The notes below the pieces were generated by a model. The model saw nothing but the letters and a program-made list of their open reading frames with translations. It made no database searches and had not been told where the DNA came from. A stretch of DNA of 64,000 nucleotides from Niastella caeni (lineage in GTDB: Bacteria; Bacteroidota; Bacteroidia; Chitinophagales; Chitinophagaceae): positions 62,001 to 126,000 of the forward strand of contig NZ_STFF01000013.1 of NCBI RefSeq assembly GCF_004834005.1, in the 5' to 3' direction. The translations under genes and the position numbers were made by a program. This document shows, one piece after another, positions 26,488 through 34,629 of this stretch; positions within the stretch are counted from its first letter, which is position 1; the number at the start of each line of letters is the position of its first letter.

Positions 26488-27981
26488 ATGAAAATAAAAT
26501 CTTTTCTGGCAAAACCTTTTGCCCATTATATATATAAAGGTATTAGAAAGGGCATGACCACGGCAGTAGCCGACCAGGAAAACATCCTGAAAGAGCTGCT
26601 TAAAACAGGTAAGGCAACTGAATTTGGTAAAGACCACCATTTGCAGGACATAAACGTGCATGAAGAATATGTACAGGCCGTACCGGTGCGGGATTACGAA
26701 CAGTTCAAGCCCTATATTGAAAAAATAAAGGAAGGAAAACACAACGTACTTTGGAAAGGACTGCCTATTTACCTGGCCAAAACCTCCGGCACTACCAGCG
26801 GGGTTAAGTATATTCCCATCAGTAAAGAATCAATCGACAATCATATCAACACGGCCCGCAATGCCTTGCTGTGTTATATTGCCGAATCGGGTAATACCAA
26901 TTTTACCGACGGCAAAATGATCTTTCTATCGGGTTCGCCCGAGCTCGAGCGCATTGGAGGCATCCCCACCGGGCGATTAAGCGGCATCGTGAACCATCAT
27001 GTGCCCAGTTACCTGCGCAAGAATCAATTGCCTTCTTACGAAACCAATTGTATTGACGATTGGGAAACCAAGCTCGATAGAATAGTGGCAGAAACCATTA
27101 CCCAGGATATGACCCTGATCAGTGGTATTCCACCATGGGCCCAAATGTATTTCGACAGGCTGATAGAGAAGAGTGGAAAAAAGATCAAAGAGCTTTTTCC
27201 CAATTTCTCGGTACTGGTGCATGGCGGCGTAAACTTCGAACCTTATAGAAACAAATTGTTCGAGAGCATTGGCGGAAAGGTAGCAGCTATTGAAACGTTC
27301 CCTGCATCGGAAGGGTTTATGGCGTTCCAGGATTCGCAGGATGCCGAAGGTTTATTGTTGAATACAAACAGCGGAATATTTTTTGAGTTTGTTCCGGCTA
27401 ATGAAATATTTAATGCCAATCCAACCCGCTTATCACTGAAAGACGTGAAGGTAGGGGAGAATTATGCCCTACTTATAAACAGTAATGCCGGGTTATGGGG
27501 GTATAATATTGGCGATACGGTTAAATTTGTTTCTACCAATCCGTACAGGTTGGTGGTAACAGGTCGTATCAAACATTTTATTTCGGCATTTGGCGAGCAC
27601 GTAATTGGGGAAGAAGTAGAACAAAGCCTTATTAAGGCCGCAGAAGAAGAAGGTGTACATATTACGGAGTTCACTGTGGCGCCAATGATCACGCAGGGCA
27701 AAGGAAAATCGTACCACGAGTGGTTCATTGAATTTGAGAACAAACCCGAGAACCTCGACCGGTTTGCAGAGAAGGTAGATGTGAATTTGCGCAATAAAAA
27801 TATCTATTACAACGACCTCATCACCGGTAACATATTGTTGCCATTACATATTCGCCCGGTTAAGAAGCATGGGTTCATTGATTATATGAAATCCATTGGT
27901 AAATTAGGTGGTCAAAATAAAGTGCCGCGTTTGAGTAATGATCGTAATATTGCATCGGCACTTGAAAAATATGTAGAGTAG
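26488..27981 (+). CDS. GH3-family acyl-adenylating protein
   Basis: The 497-residue product belongs to the GH3 (auxin-responsive promoter) family, relatives of firefly luciferase that adenylate carboxylic acids and join them to amino acids. The ATP-binding phrase LAKTSGTTSGVKYIPIS (about residues 93-109) is intact, as are FPASEGFMAFQ and the hinge region VTGRIKHFISAFGEHVI. In plants the acids are hormones; the substrate in Bacteroidota is unknown. It has its own promoter and lies 56 bp before dxr on the same strand, so the two may be co-transcribed. Confidence 0.9.
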   Translation: MKIKSFLAKPFAHYIYKGIRKGMTTAVADQENILKELLKTGKATEFGKDHHLQDINVHEEYVQAVPVRDYEQFKPYIEKIKEGKHNVLWKGLPIYLAKTSGTTSGVKYIPISKESIDNHINTARNALLCYIAESGNTNFTDGKMIFLSGSPELERIGGIPTGRLSGIVNHHVPSYLRKNQLPSYETNCIDDWETKLDRIVAETITQDMTLISGIPPWAQMYFDRLIEKSGKKIKELFPNFSVLVHGGVNFEPYRNKLFESIGGKVAAIETFPASEGFMAFQDSQDAEGLLLNTNSGIFFEFVPANEIFNANPTRLSLKDVKVGENYALLINSNAGLWGYNIGDTVKFVSTNPYRLVVTGRIKHFISAFGEHVIGEEVEQSLIKAAEEEGVHITEFTVAPMITQGKGKSYHEWFIEFENKPENLDRFAEKVDVNLRNKNIYYNDLITGNILLPLHIRPVKKHGFIDYMKSIGKLGGQNKVPRLSNDRNIASALEKYVE

Positions 27982-28037
27982 TTTTAACGTTAAGGCTGTC
28001 TGATACTGCTTACTTAACAAATTATTGAAACCGGATC

Positions 28038-29207
28038 ATGTCGAACAGTTTTCCACACAGACGCATTGCTATATTTGGCTCAACAGGCTCAATCGGCTGC
28101 CAGGCGCTTGAAGTGATTGCCGCCAATCCCGATAAATTCACTGCAGAAGTTTTAACGGCACACAGCAATGATGAGTTGTTGATAAAGCAGGCATTGAAGT
28201 TCAACCCCAATATCGTTGTAATAGGCGATACCACTAAATACCAAATTGTAAAAGAAGCATTATCCCAAACCGATGTAAAAGTATTTGCCGGAGAGAGCGC
28301 ATTGGAAGAAGTAGCTGGTATGGATTGTTACGATATGATGCTGGCAGCTATTGTAGGATTTGCCGGCTTACGACCTACATTATGCGCATTGGAGAGCGGA
28401 AAGGCAATAGCGCTTGCCAATAAAGAAACGCTGGTAGTGGCCGGAGATATCGTGATGCAAAAGGCCATAGAAAAAAGAGTGCCCGTAATACCTGTAGATT
28501 CTGAACATTCAGCTATATTCCAGTGCCTGGTAGGCGAAACCCGCAACAAGATTGAAAAAGTGATCTTAACGGCAAGCGGCGGACCTTTCCTGGGCAAGAA
28601 ACCCAATTACCTGGTGAATGTAAAACGCGATCATGCGTTGCAGCACCCTAATTGGCAAATGGGCGCCAAAATCACCATCGATTCAGCCACCCTTATGAAC
28701 AAGGGGTTGGAAATGATAGAAGCCCGCTGGCTGTTTGACCTGGGGCCCGATCAGGTACAGGTATTGGTTCATCCCCAAAGTATTATACATAGCCTGGTGC
28801 AGTTTGAAGACGGCAGTATTAAGGCGCAAATGGGACTGCCCGATATGAAACTGCCCATTCAATATGCCCTGGCCTTTCCTCATCGTATACCCAACGATTT
28901 TCCCCGGTATAATTTCAAAAATCCCGCCCAGCTTACTTTTGAGGAACCCGATACTAAAACTTTCCGGAACCTCGTACTGGCCACCGAAGCCCTTTTTAAA
29001 GGCGGGAACCAGCCCTGTGTACTGAATGCCGCCAATGAAATTGCCGTATTTGCATTTTTACGCAATCGTATTGGTTTTTTAGATATGACTGACCTGATTG
29101 AACGCACCTTGCAACATGTGCCGATGATTGAGAAACCCACGCTGGAAGAATATTTTGACAGCGATGGGGAGGCCCGTAATTTTGCTGCCTCGCTGATAAA
29201 GCTTTAA
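28038..29207 (+). CDS. dxr: 1-deoxy-D-xylulose-5-phosphate reductoisomerase
   Basis: The 389-residue product carries out the first committed step of the MEP isoprenoid pathway, converting DXP to MEP with NADPH. The nucleotide-binding phrase IAIFGSTGSIG is near the N-terminus. NKETLVVAG, VDSEHSAIFQCL (metal ligands) and LTASGGPF follow, then SATLMNKGLEMIEARWLF. Length is typical. It is followed by rseP after about 145 bp, a common pairing of dxr with the site-2 protease gene. Confidence 0.96.
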   Translation: MSNSFPHRRIAIFGSTGSIGCQALEVIAANPDKFTAEVLTAHSNDELLIKQALKFNPNIVVIGDTTKYQIVKEALSQTDVKVFAGESALEEVAGMDCYDMMLAAIVGFAGLRPTLCALESGKAIALANKETLVVAGDIVMQKAIEKRVPVIPVDSEHSAIFQCLVGETRNKIEKVILTASGGPFLGKKPNYLVNVKRDHALQHPNWQMGAKITIDSATLMNKGLEMIEARWLFDLGPDQVQVLVHPQSIIHSLVQFEDGSIKAQMGLPDMKLPIQYALAFPHRIPNDFPRYNFKNPAQLTFEEPDTKTFRNLVLATEALFKGGNQPCVLNAANEIAVFAFLRNRIGFLDMTDLIERTLQHVPMIEKPTLEEYFDSDGEARNFAASLIKL

Positions 29208-29211
29208 TTGG

Positions 29212-29261
29212 TGCCGGTTTCCGGTTTCCAGTTTCCCGGTAACCGGTAACTGGTAACTTTT
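29212..29261. repeat. Word-repeat hairpin after dxr
   Basis: Words GGTTTCC GGTTTCC AGTTTCCC run into GGTAACC GGTAACT GGTAACT. The two halves are imperfect inverted copies and can fold. The element lies 5 bp after the dxr stop and could end or stabilise its transcript. Confidence 0.5.
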
Positions 29262-29352
29262 TGAGAATTTTTGTGAGCGGTTAACCGAGTTGCGGGATAA
29301 TTCGATATTTTGAGCGTATTATAAAACAAACACACCGCTTATTTAGCGTTAT

Positions 29353-30714
29353 ATGATCACATTGTTAGCAATAGACTGGGCTGTAGTAGGTATAAAAGCT
29401 GGACAGTTAATATTATGCTTATCTATACTTGTTGTACTGCATGAGATGGGCCATTTTCTGCCCGCCAAATGGTTTAAATGCAGGGTAGAAAAATTTTATT
29501 TGTTCTTCGATCCCTGGTTTTCCATTGTAAAAAAGAAGATCGGCGATACGGTATACGGTATCGGTTGGTTACCTCTGGGAGGCTATGTAAAGATCTCAGG
29601 GATGATCGATGAGAGTATGGATAAAGAGCAGATGAAGCTGCCACCCGAGCCGCATGAATTCCGCAGTAAGAAACCCTGGCAGCGCCTGATCATCATGATC
29701 GGGGGTGTTACGGTGAACCTTATACTAGGTTTCTTTTTATTTGCCATGATATTGTGGGTTTGGGGCGAAGAATACCTGCCGGCAAAAAATGCCGTTTATG
29801 GTGTATATGTCGACAGCCTGGGAAAAAGCATTGGCTTGCAGGATGGCGATAAGATCGTAGCCGTAAATGGAAAAGAGGTGGAGAATTTCAGCAGGCTGAG
29901 CACCGATATCATTTTAAACGAGGCCAAAACCATTCAGGTTGTTCGTAATGGACAGAACATGGATGTGGCCATACCGTCAGGCACCATCAGCCAGTTGATA
30001 AAACGCAAAGGCGATCCGCTGGCCTATCCCCGGTTCCCGGCAGTGGTAGACAGCCTTAACAAGAGCGCGAAATTTACCGCCGGCGCATTGCAGAAAGACG
30101 ACCAGATCATTGCCTTTAATGGTAAGCCCATCAGTTCGTTTTATGAGCTGAGCGATATAAAAAAGAATTTTAAGGAGAAGGAAGTGGCGTTAACCGTATT
30201 GCGAAATAAAACCGATACGGCTGAAGTAAAAGTGATGTTAGCGAAGGATGCGAGCATCGGGTTCTATCCCCGCCCGCCCGATAAGTTCCTGAAATTCGCG
30301 GTAAAGAAATATTCGTTCTTTGAATCGTTACCGGCAGGTGTAGCAAAAGGCTGGAGCACCCTGGTAATGAACGTGCAGAACTTCAAACTGCTGTTCACCA
30401 GCAAAGAAGTAAAGGCCAGTGAATCGCTGGGTAGCTTTTTAACCATTGGTAATATGTTCGGCGCGCAGTGGGATTGGGAGCGTTTCTGGACGATGACAGC
30501 GCTGTTAAGCATTGTGTTGGCGTTTATGAACATTCTGCCTATTCCCGCCCTGGATGGCGGCCACGTGCTGTTCACGCTGTATGAAATGATCACCGGACGA
30601 AAGCCAAGCGATAAATTCATGGAGTATGCGCAAATGGCGGGCATGATCTTATTGCTGGGCGTTATGGCTTATGCGCTTGGGCTGGACTTCTGGCGATATT
30701 TGTTTAAGAATTAG
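29353..30714 (+). CDS. rseP: RseP-type site-2 membrane zinc protease
   Basis: This 453-residue integral membrane metalloprotease cleaves transmembrane substrates such as anti-sigma factors. The zinc motif HEMGH lies at residues 30-34 inside the first membrane segment. Two PDZ regions follow (about 150-215 and 225-300). The second active-site phrase NILPIPALDGG with its Asp lies near residue 395. Two membrane segments close the chain. Because FecR-type anti-sigma factors occur in this genome (see 59064-60212), a role in ECF sigma release is reasonable but not shown. Confidence 0.93.
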   Translation: MITLLAIDWAVVGIKAGQLILCLSILVVLHEMGHFLPAKWFKCRVEKFYLFFDPWFSIVKKKIGDTVYGIGWLPLGGYVKISGMIDESMDKEQMKLPPEPHEFRSKKPWQRLIIMIGGVTVNLILGFFLFAMILWVWGEEYLPAKNAVYGVYVDSLGKSIGLQDGDKIVAVNGKEVENFSRLSTDIILNEAKTIQVVRNGQNMDVAIPSGTISQLIKRKGDPLAYPRFPAVVDSLNKSAKFTAGALQKDDQIIAFNGKPISSFYELSDIKKNFKEKEVALTVLRNKTDTAEVKVMLAKDASIGFYPRPPDKFLKFAVKKYSFFESLPAGVAKGWSTLVMNVQNFKLLFTSKEVKASESLGSFLTIGNMFGAQWDWERFWTMTALLSIVLAFMNILPIPALDGGHVLFTLYEMITGRKPSDKFMEYAQMAGMILLLGVMAYALGLDFWRYLFKN

Positions 30715-30737
30715 TAGTTCAGTAAGATATTATATAG

Positions 30738-30773
30738 AATGACCCCCGACCAATTGGTAGGGGGTCATTTTTT
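30738..30773 (+). terminator. Rho-independent terminator after rseP
   Basis: AATGACCCCC pairs with GGGGGTCATT across a short loop and is followed by a T run. It starts 24 bp after the rseP stop. Confidence 0.85.
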
Positions 30774-30804
30774 GTCAGGTAATGTAGACAGTATGTTGCT
30801 GAAA

Positions 30805-30826
30805 ACCTGCCTGCTGGCAGGCAGGT
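30805..30826. repeat. Short palindromic repeat
   Basis: ACCTGCCTGC and GCAGGCAGGT form a 10-bp stem around TG. The sequence resembles small palindromic repeats common between genes in Bacteroidota; this is recalled, not searched. Only one copy is seen here. Confidence 0.45.
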
Positions 30827-30855
30827 GAAAAAATTAGGGGATAGGCGAGGCAATA

Positions 30856-30887
30856 TTGGCAGAAGCGGGAAAATAGCATTAATTTTG
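30856..30887 (+). promoter_or_regulatory. Possible tmRNA promoter
   Basis: TAATTTTG at 30880-30887 matches the -7 consensus. TTG at 30856-30858 lies 21 bp upstream, slightly longer than the usual 19. Transcription from here would give a precursor with a leader of about 120 nt that contains a word-repeat hairpin. Confidence 0.45.
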
Positions 30888-30888
30888 A

Positions 30889-31010
30889 GGTTTGTAGTTT
30901 GTTGTTCGTAGTTTGTAGTTGGTTTCCGACATTCATTACCCCAAAGAATATGCAGGAACTTTGAAATTCGGGAATTAACAACAAACCACAAACCAGAAAC
31001 CACAAACCAA
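30889..31010. repeat. Heptad-word hairpin directly before tmRNA
   Basis: Left words TTTGTAG, TTTGTTG, TTCGTAG, TTTGTAG (30891-30920) face right words ACAAACCACAAACC and CACAAACC (about 30978-31009). The two sides are complementary in design to each other and use the same word family as the hairpin at 19271-19439. It ends 3 bp before the mature tmRNA 5' end. Confidence 0.65.
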
Positions 31011-31013
31011 TTC

Positions 31014-31382
31014 GGGGGTGTATGGTTTTGACAGCGTAGATCTTTGAAGGTGTAAGCATGTCGTGCGTTGGATAATTAGCACGTAAATCTGAATATTCAA
31101 AACTCAAATGGCAATACACAATTTGCCATGGCTGCCTAATCAGTGATTAAGTAGTCATTAGGGCCGCCGAGCAGGTTGTTCTGTTACCACGCTCCGCCGC
31201 CGACTCAAAACAAAAACAGGATGCTGCGACCGTAGGCTGTGCCGGTTGCTTAAGACTATCCAGCTAAGGAAATAATTGGTTCGTCCGTCTCCTGTTATTT
31301 CCCGACAAATAATGCCGGAATAAACATGTAGAAAGCTTTCGGAGGATATGTTTGGACACCGGTTCGAATCCGGTCACCTCCA
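31014..31382 (+). ncRNA. ssrA: tmRNA (trans-translation RNA)
   Basis: The 369-nt gene begins GGGGGTG and ends CACCTCC plus discriminator A. These two ends pair to form the tRNA-like acceptor stem. The T-arm is ACCGG-TTCGAAT-CCGGT (31358-31374). The tag reading frame at 31110-31139 reads GNTQFAMAA followed by TAA, with the usual small-residue and AA ending that marks proteins for proteolysis. The terminal CCA is not encoded; the bases after the discriminator are CGA. tmRNA rescues stalled ribosomes together with SmpB. Its 3' end is a frequent target of integrating elements, and copies of this end recur downstream. Confidence 0.95.
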
Positions 31383-31492
31383 CGAAATTGTAAAACCCGC
31401 TCCTGTAGCGGGTTTTGTGTTTTAATATGTAAGCTTATTCTTTTTTGAAATGTTTTATCGCTTTTAAATGAATCGTTTACTGGTTCGAATCC
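31378..31492 (+). other. Left boundary of the tmRNA-linked array
   Basis: From CTCCA at the tmRNA 3' end, 45 bp (31378-31422) are identical to 36845-36889. About 55 bp further, 18 bp (GTTTACTGGTTCGAATCC, 31475-31492) are identical to 36941-36958. The offset between the two blocks is 104 bp here and 103 bp there. The second block can fold as a tRNA-like T-arm (ACTGG-TTCGAAT-CCGGT). This is the expected form of a duplicated left end of an element inserted at the tmRNA 3' end. Confidence 0.65.
31392..31416 (+). terminator. tmRNA terminator
   Basis: AAAACCCGCT and AGCGGGTTTT form a perfect 10-bp stem with a 5-nt loop, followed by a T-rich stretch. It is duplicated exactly at 36859-36883 and in decayed form at 53820-53853. 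Confidence 0.9.
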
Positions 31493-31779
31493 GGTAGGAT
31501 GCATGTATATAGATATCTGAATGTGTGTTTTGTACTACTTAACGTTTTCTTATTATTGCCAGGCTTAATTTATCTTTTTCGTTTAATATTTCGGATTTCC
31601 TGGAACGGCACCCAGATATCTTTAATAATTCCGATTCAGATAGATTCAACTGTATTTCTGGCTCAAGTTTGAGTATTATTGGGCTAAAAAGACCGATTTT
31701 TGAGCTTTAAATATAAATTTATTGAGCTTAAATGCTCTTTGAGTAAATTTATATGTGAGGCAGCACTAAACCATTTTCT
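31493..31779. other. AT-rich gap at the start of the accessory region
   Basis: No gene is seen. Together with the boundary element it makes about 400 bp without a gene after tmRNA. Base composition becomes visibly more AT-rich from here than in the preceding core genes. Confidence 0.5.
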
Positions 31780-32061
31780 ATGGCATTAATATTTTTAGGC
31801 CAATCAACCTGTGCCCTTTGCGGTCAGCTTCTTATGCCTGGCGAACAAGTAAAAGGCCTGCCTGCAATATCTAACACAATCCATTCTTTATATAAATATT
31901 TTGACTGCGTCTTCCATTTGCAATGCTTCCAAAACTGGGATAAAAAGGAGGAAGCTTTAAATCTTGTTAAAGAAGAAAAGCAAAAGTTCAAGAATTCAGA
32001 ATATTTTAAGGAGATGGCTGCAAAATATGGGATACCAAAATGGTTGGAAGAAGATGACTAA
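31780..32061 (+). CDS. Small Cys-containing hypothetical protein
   Basis: The 93-residue product is not recognised as a named family. It has a CALCG pair near residue 11 and a later FHLQCF, so it may bind zinc in a small ribbon. The C-terminal half is a charged helix. It is followed 90 bp later by another cysteine-containing hypothetical gene on the same strand. Both are AT-rich compared with core genes, consistent with imported cargo. Confidence 0.6.
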   Translation: MALIFLGQSTCALCGQLLMPGEQVKGLPAISNTIHSLYKYFDCVFHLQCFQNWDKKEEALNLVKEEKQKFKNSEYFKEMAAKYGIPKWLEEDD

Positions 32062-32151
32062 AATTTCAGGACAAACGCTGATGTGTACATGATTGGGTAA
32101 AATAGCGGCTGAATATTTTACATTTATACTATGAAACAATACGACTGACTG

Positions 32152-32835
32152 ATGCAATCCTCTAATTACGACAGGCACCCATTTAATAAAGGCGATTTCT
32201 ATATTAACAACGGTGTTTGTATTGCCTGTGGGGCACCTGAAGCAGAAGCCCAGGATATTATTGAACATTCAAAATCTGACAATCATTGTTATTTTAAAAA
32301 ACAACCAGTAACTGAAGACGAAATTGATCAGGCTATAAAGGCTATGATGGTTTCTTGTATTAATGCTTTACGATATGGAGGGCAGGACGAAATAATAATA
32401 AAACGGTTATACCAAAATGGAATGGAAGATCTTTGCGACAATAAGGCGAAGGACAGATACAAAATATTAATCCGGGACAGAATACATTTTAACTTTTTAG
32501 GAACGCTCGCGGATTTATCAGAGCTTTTGGTTTTAAAATATAAATCAATATCTCCGTATGTGAAAGTTGAAGATTATAAAACCAATCAGGTTGACAGTTT
32601 TAGTTTTACTCAGAAGTGGACAAGGGGAGCAAGTGGAATAATTTATACTTGCCATTTAAGGGTTGATAAAACGTTTGAGATAACAATAACTCTTGAAAAA
32701 GGCCACGAACAAAAGAATATCATCGGAATTTCAGCAATGCTTCACGACTTCTTAAAATCTGATAATCGGGTAATAAATATAAAATGGTTTGAATTGGATA
32801 AGCCAAATGACTTGTGGTATGATAAACCCTATTGA
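32152..32835 (+). CDS. Hypothetical protein with N-terminal Cys motif
   Basis: The 227-residue product opens with GDFYINNGVCIACGAPEAEA, where the spaced cysteines resemble the ferredoxin-like leader seen in small uncharacterised Bacteroidota proteins. HCYFKKQP follows. The rest (about 60-227) is a mixed alpha/beta region without known motifs. It is probably soluble, as no signal or membrane segment is seen. A short gene follows 5 bp after its stop, so they may form an operon. Confidence 0.65.
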   Translation: MQSSNYDRHPFNKGDFYINNGVCIACGAPEAEAQDIIEHSKSDNHCYFKKQPVTEDEIDQAIKAMMVSCINALRYGGQDEIIIKRLYQNGMEDLCDNKAKDRYKILIRDRIHFNFLGTLADLSELLVLKYKSISPYVKVEDYKTNQVDSFSFTQKWTRGASGIIYTCHLRVDKTFEITITLEKGHEQKNIIGISAMLHDFLKSDNRVINIKWFELDKPNDLWYDKPY

Positions 32836-32840
32836 TTAAC

Positions 32841-33011
32841 ATGACAAATAAAACCGAGTACATTTTGGGCCAGAATGGTAATTACCACTGGATTGAATTC
32901 CCTGCGAAAACTTTTGATTTATATAGATTACTAAAAGATCATGCAAATGTCTTAATTGGAAAATATTTAGCAGTGGTTTGTTTTGACAGTGGCCCGTTGC
33001 GGCTCACGTAG
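32841..33011 (+). CDS. Short hypothetical protein, possibly truncated
   Basis: An ATG start 5 bp after the previous stop opens a 56-residue frame (MTNKTEYILGQNGNYHWIEF...) ending at TAG 33009-33011. The spacing fits an operon with the previous gene. The end CFDSGPLRLT looks abrupt, so the gene may be cut at its 3' side. No function can be given. Confidence 0.45.
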   Translation: MTNKTEYILGQNGNYHWIEFPAKTFDLYRLLKDHANVLIGKYLAVVCFDSGPLRLT

Positions 33012-33112
33012 AACAAATAGGGGCTTCATTGATGCGATGTAGCCCATAAGGGACATACATGGAATTGCTAATACGCAGCTTTTGAGCATAGCCAATTTCT
33101 ATCATCGCCGGT

Positions 33113-33322
33113 TTACCCCTTCCAGTCTTTTTTTTCCAGGATGAACAATTCTTCCACACCCACCCCCAATGAAAAGGCCAGCTTTAACGCCATAATGGTG
33201 GTGGGTATATAATGCCCCTTTTCAATGGAGATAATACTTTGCCGGCTGGCGCCTACCAGGTTGGCCAACTGCTCCTGGGTATACCCGCATTGCTCCCGCA
33301 TTTGCTTTACATTATTTATCAT
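33113..33322 (-). CDS. XRE-family helix-turn-helix regulator
   Basis: This 69-residue protein is a minimal Cro/C1-type DNA-binding domain: MREQCGYTQEQLANLVGASR followed by QSIISIEKGHYIPTTIMALK. It is close to the YozG/HipB-like regulators of about 65-75 residues. Its start overlaps the end of the upstream membrane-protein gene by 11 bp, so the two form a coupled pair. The promoter upstream carries direct repeats suited for binding by a small dimeric HTH, suggesting autoregulation. Confidence 0.85.
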   Translation of the reverse strand: MINNVKQMREQCGYTQEQLANLVGASRQSIISIEKGHYIPTTIMALKLAFSLGVGVEELFILEKKDWKG

Positions 33323-33701
33323 TGGTTAGCCCGCCCCAGATGGTTATATGAAATATTAATAAATAGAAAACCGACTCGCTCAGCAGGCAACTAAAAGTTG
33401 ATTCAACCGCTATGACATCAAAGAAAGTAAAAAAACTACGGAATACATAAGACAGGATGCCTGTAATAAAAGCAAAGGCCGCTGCCCGCATCCGTGAGTA
33501 CCGTATAAATTCGTCTTCCTTTTTTTCCCTGCTCAGGATGATCAATGCCAGGCACAGTATCAACAACAATTCGAAAATTTTTTTTAATACCGGATACTGG
33601 TGAGTGTAACCGGTAAAACTTTGTATAATGACAAGGGTCATTACAAAGGACACCGCGCAAACGGCGCCGATGTATTTGAAATAGTTAGGAAGCAGGTTCA
33701 T
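33312..33701 (-). CDS. Four-helix membrane protein paired with XRE regulator
   Basis: The 129-residue product has four hydrophobic segments (about 10-28, 42-58, 70-90 and 105-122) separated by short charged loops such as REKKEDEFIRYSRMR. No family is named from memory, but small membrane proteins next to a tiny XRE regulator are common in Bacteroidota and Firmicutes. It is first in the two-gene unit and lies right behind a canonical promoter. The function is unknown. Confidence 0.7.
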   Translation of the reverse strand: MNLLPNYFKYIGAVCAVSFVMTLVIIQSFTGYTHQYPVLKKIFELLLILCLALIILSREKKEDEFIRYSRMRAAAFAFITGILSYVFRSFFTFFDVIAVESTFSCLLSESVFYLLIFHITIWGGLTNDK

Positions 33702-33704
33702 ATT

Positions 33705-33753
33705 GTAAACTATACTTTACGTCAAAAATACTTTACATTTAGATATTGACAAA
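33705..33753 (-). promoter_or_regulatory. Promoter with operator repeats for the XRE unit
   Basis: Read on the minus strand, TTTG (33753-33750) is followed after exactly 19 bp by TATTTTTG (33730-33723), a full consensus match. The direct repeat TACTTTAC occurs at 33713-33720 and 33729-33736, 16 bp apart, and GTAAAC at 33705 makes an inverted partner. The repeats cover the -7 element and the start site. Confidence 0.7.
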
Positions 33754-33771
33754 TTGCTAAAAACATATTTG

Positions 33772-33799
33772 TTCCTGTTATTTATAACCTTAACAGGAA
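33772..33799. other. Stem-loop upstream of the XRE unit
   Basis: TTCCTGTTA pairs perfectly with TAACAGGAA over 9 bp around a 10-nt loop. No T run follows in a position that proves termination. Its role is unclear. Confidence 0.45.
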
Positions 33800-34020
33800 T
33801 ATGTCTTTATTATTGAACCTGATCATTCGCCGACTGCAAAAGAGTATTTTATCTGCCCAAATGGGCGTTTGACCTATGATTACAGGGGATCTATTATATT
33901 GGTTGGGCTACCGTTTTGCCTGCGATAAACAAACAGGTGAAACAAAATATCAGATGGGTTATTTCAAAGTACATGTATTAATCTATTGCTGTATTTTAAC
34001 TATGGGCAAAAAAGTAAGCT

Positions 34021-34404
34021 GTGTTTTACACACTTGGGCATACCGGTGGCATTTTTATTCACCAACATATTGTCGATGCGTTTACCGCACAAAACGCTGA
34101 CAGGCATGCAAAACCCATTACCGGGTTCTTTGCGCTTGCCGGTCTTTATTTGTACCTGGAGAAAAATTATACGGGGTTGGAAGTAAGGGACGCCCACTTA
34201 CAAATGGCAAAACAGACAAAGGCTTTTCCCGCCATCACGCTGCCGGACGACTGGGGCGCACTTACCGTCTGTGACGTGCTGGCTGCACCCCCGGGAGCCG
34301 ACCGCGATGAAATGATCCGGCAATGGTGCCTCGCTGTATGGGATGCCTATGCGGACGAGCACCGTATGGTTATTACGATTACCAAACAGCTTTTAAACAT
34401 CTAA
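34021..34404 (+). pseudogene. DUF5946-like protein, 5' truncated
   Basis: A 127-residue frame begins at a GTG directly after an in-frame TAA (34015-34017). The part with HQHIVDAFTAQNADRHAKPI then GFFALAGLYLYLEKNY looks like the conserved middle of DUF5946 proteins, recalled as containing a histidine-rich VDAYAxQH core. The expected N-terminal segment is missing from this frame. Weak coding signal continues in another frame upstream, so a frameshift or deletion is likely. The family name is from memory and only moderately sure. It lies in an island segment next to other broken genes. Confidence 0.45.
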
Positions 34405-34459
34405 ACATCAATCAGGCAAGGCGGCGTGGGGCGTTTGCCTTTTGACAGGAGCTTCTACA

Positions 34460-34609
34460 TTAATTTATGGAGATTGCGGATACGCATTTGTATTCCTTGA
34501 TCTGCCAGAAATAAGCGCCATTCTGAATGGCAGCCTGGTAGTTCAGCTGTTTCTTATTGAGCACCTGGCGCAGCAAAGCAATAATATCCGCGTTACATTC
34601 AGTATCCAT
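34460..34609 (-). CDS. Possible small gene or gene remnant
   Basis: An ATG-started frame of 49 residues on the minus strand begins MDTECNADIIALLRQVLNKK and contains QAAIQNGAYFWQIKEYK. The first 40 residues read like a real helical protein. The end is abrupt, so this may be the 5' part of a longer gene now cut off. No family was recognised. Confidence 0.3.
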   Translation of the reverse strand: MDTECNADIIALLRQVLNKKQLNYQAAIQNGAYFWQIKEYKCVSAISIN

Positions 34610-34629
34610 GACAGGTAGACCGGGTACCC

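Noticed and set aside
31475..31502. Possible tRNA gene after tmRNA
   Set aside because: Only a T-arm and a few acceptor-like bases are present; no anticodon arm, D-arm or 5' acceptor half exists upstream.
31295..31504. Open frame of 69 codons on the minus strand across the tmRNA end
   Set aside because: It is antisense to tmRNA; phrases such as TGFEPV and GDRIRTGV are the well-known false translations of tRNA T-arms.
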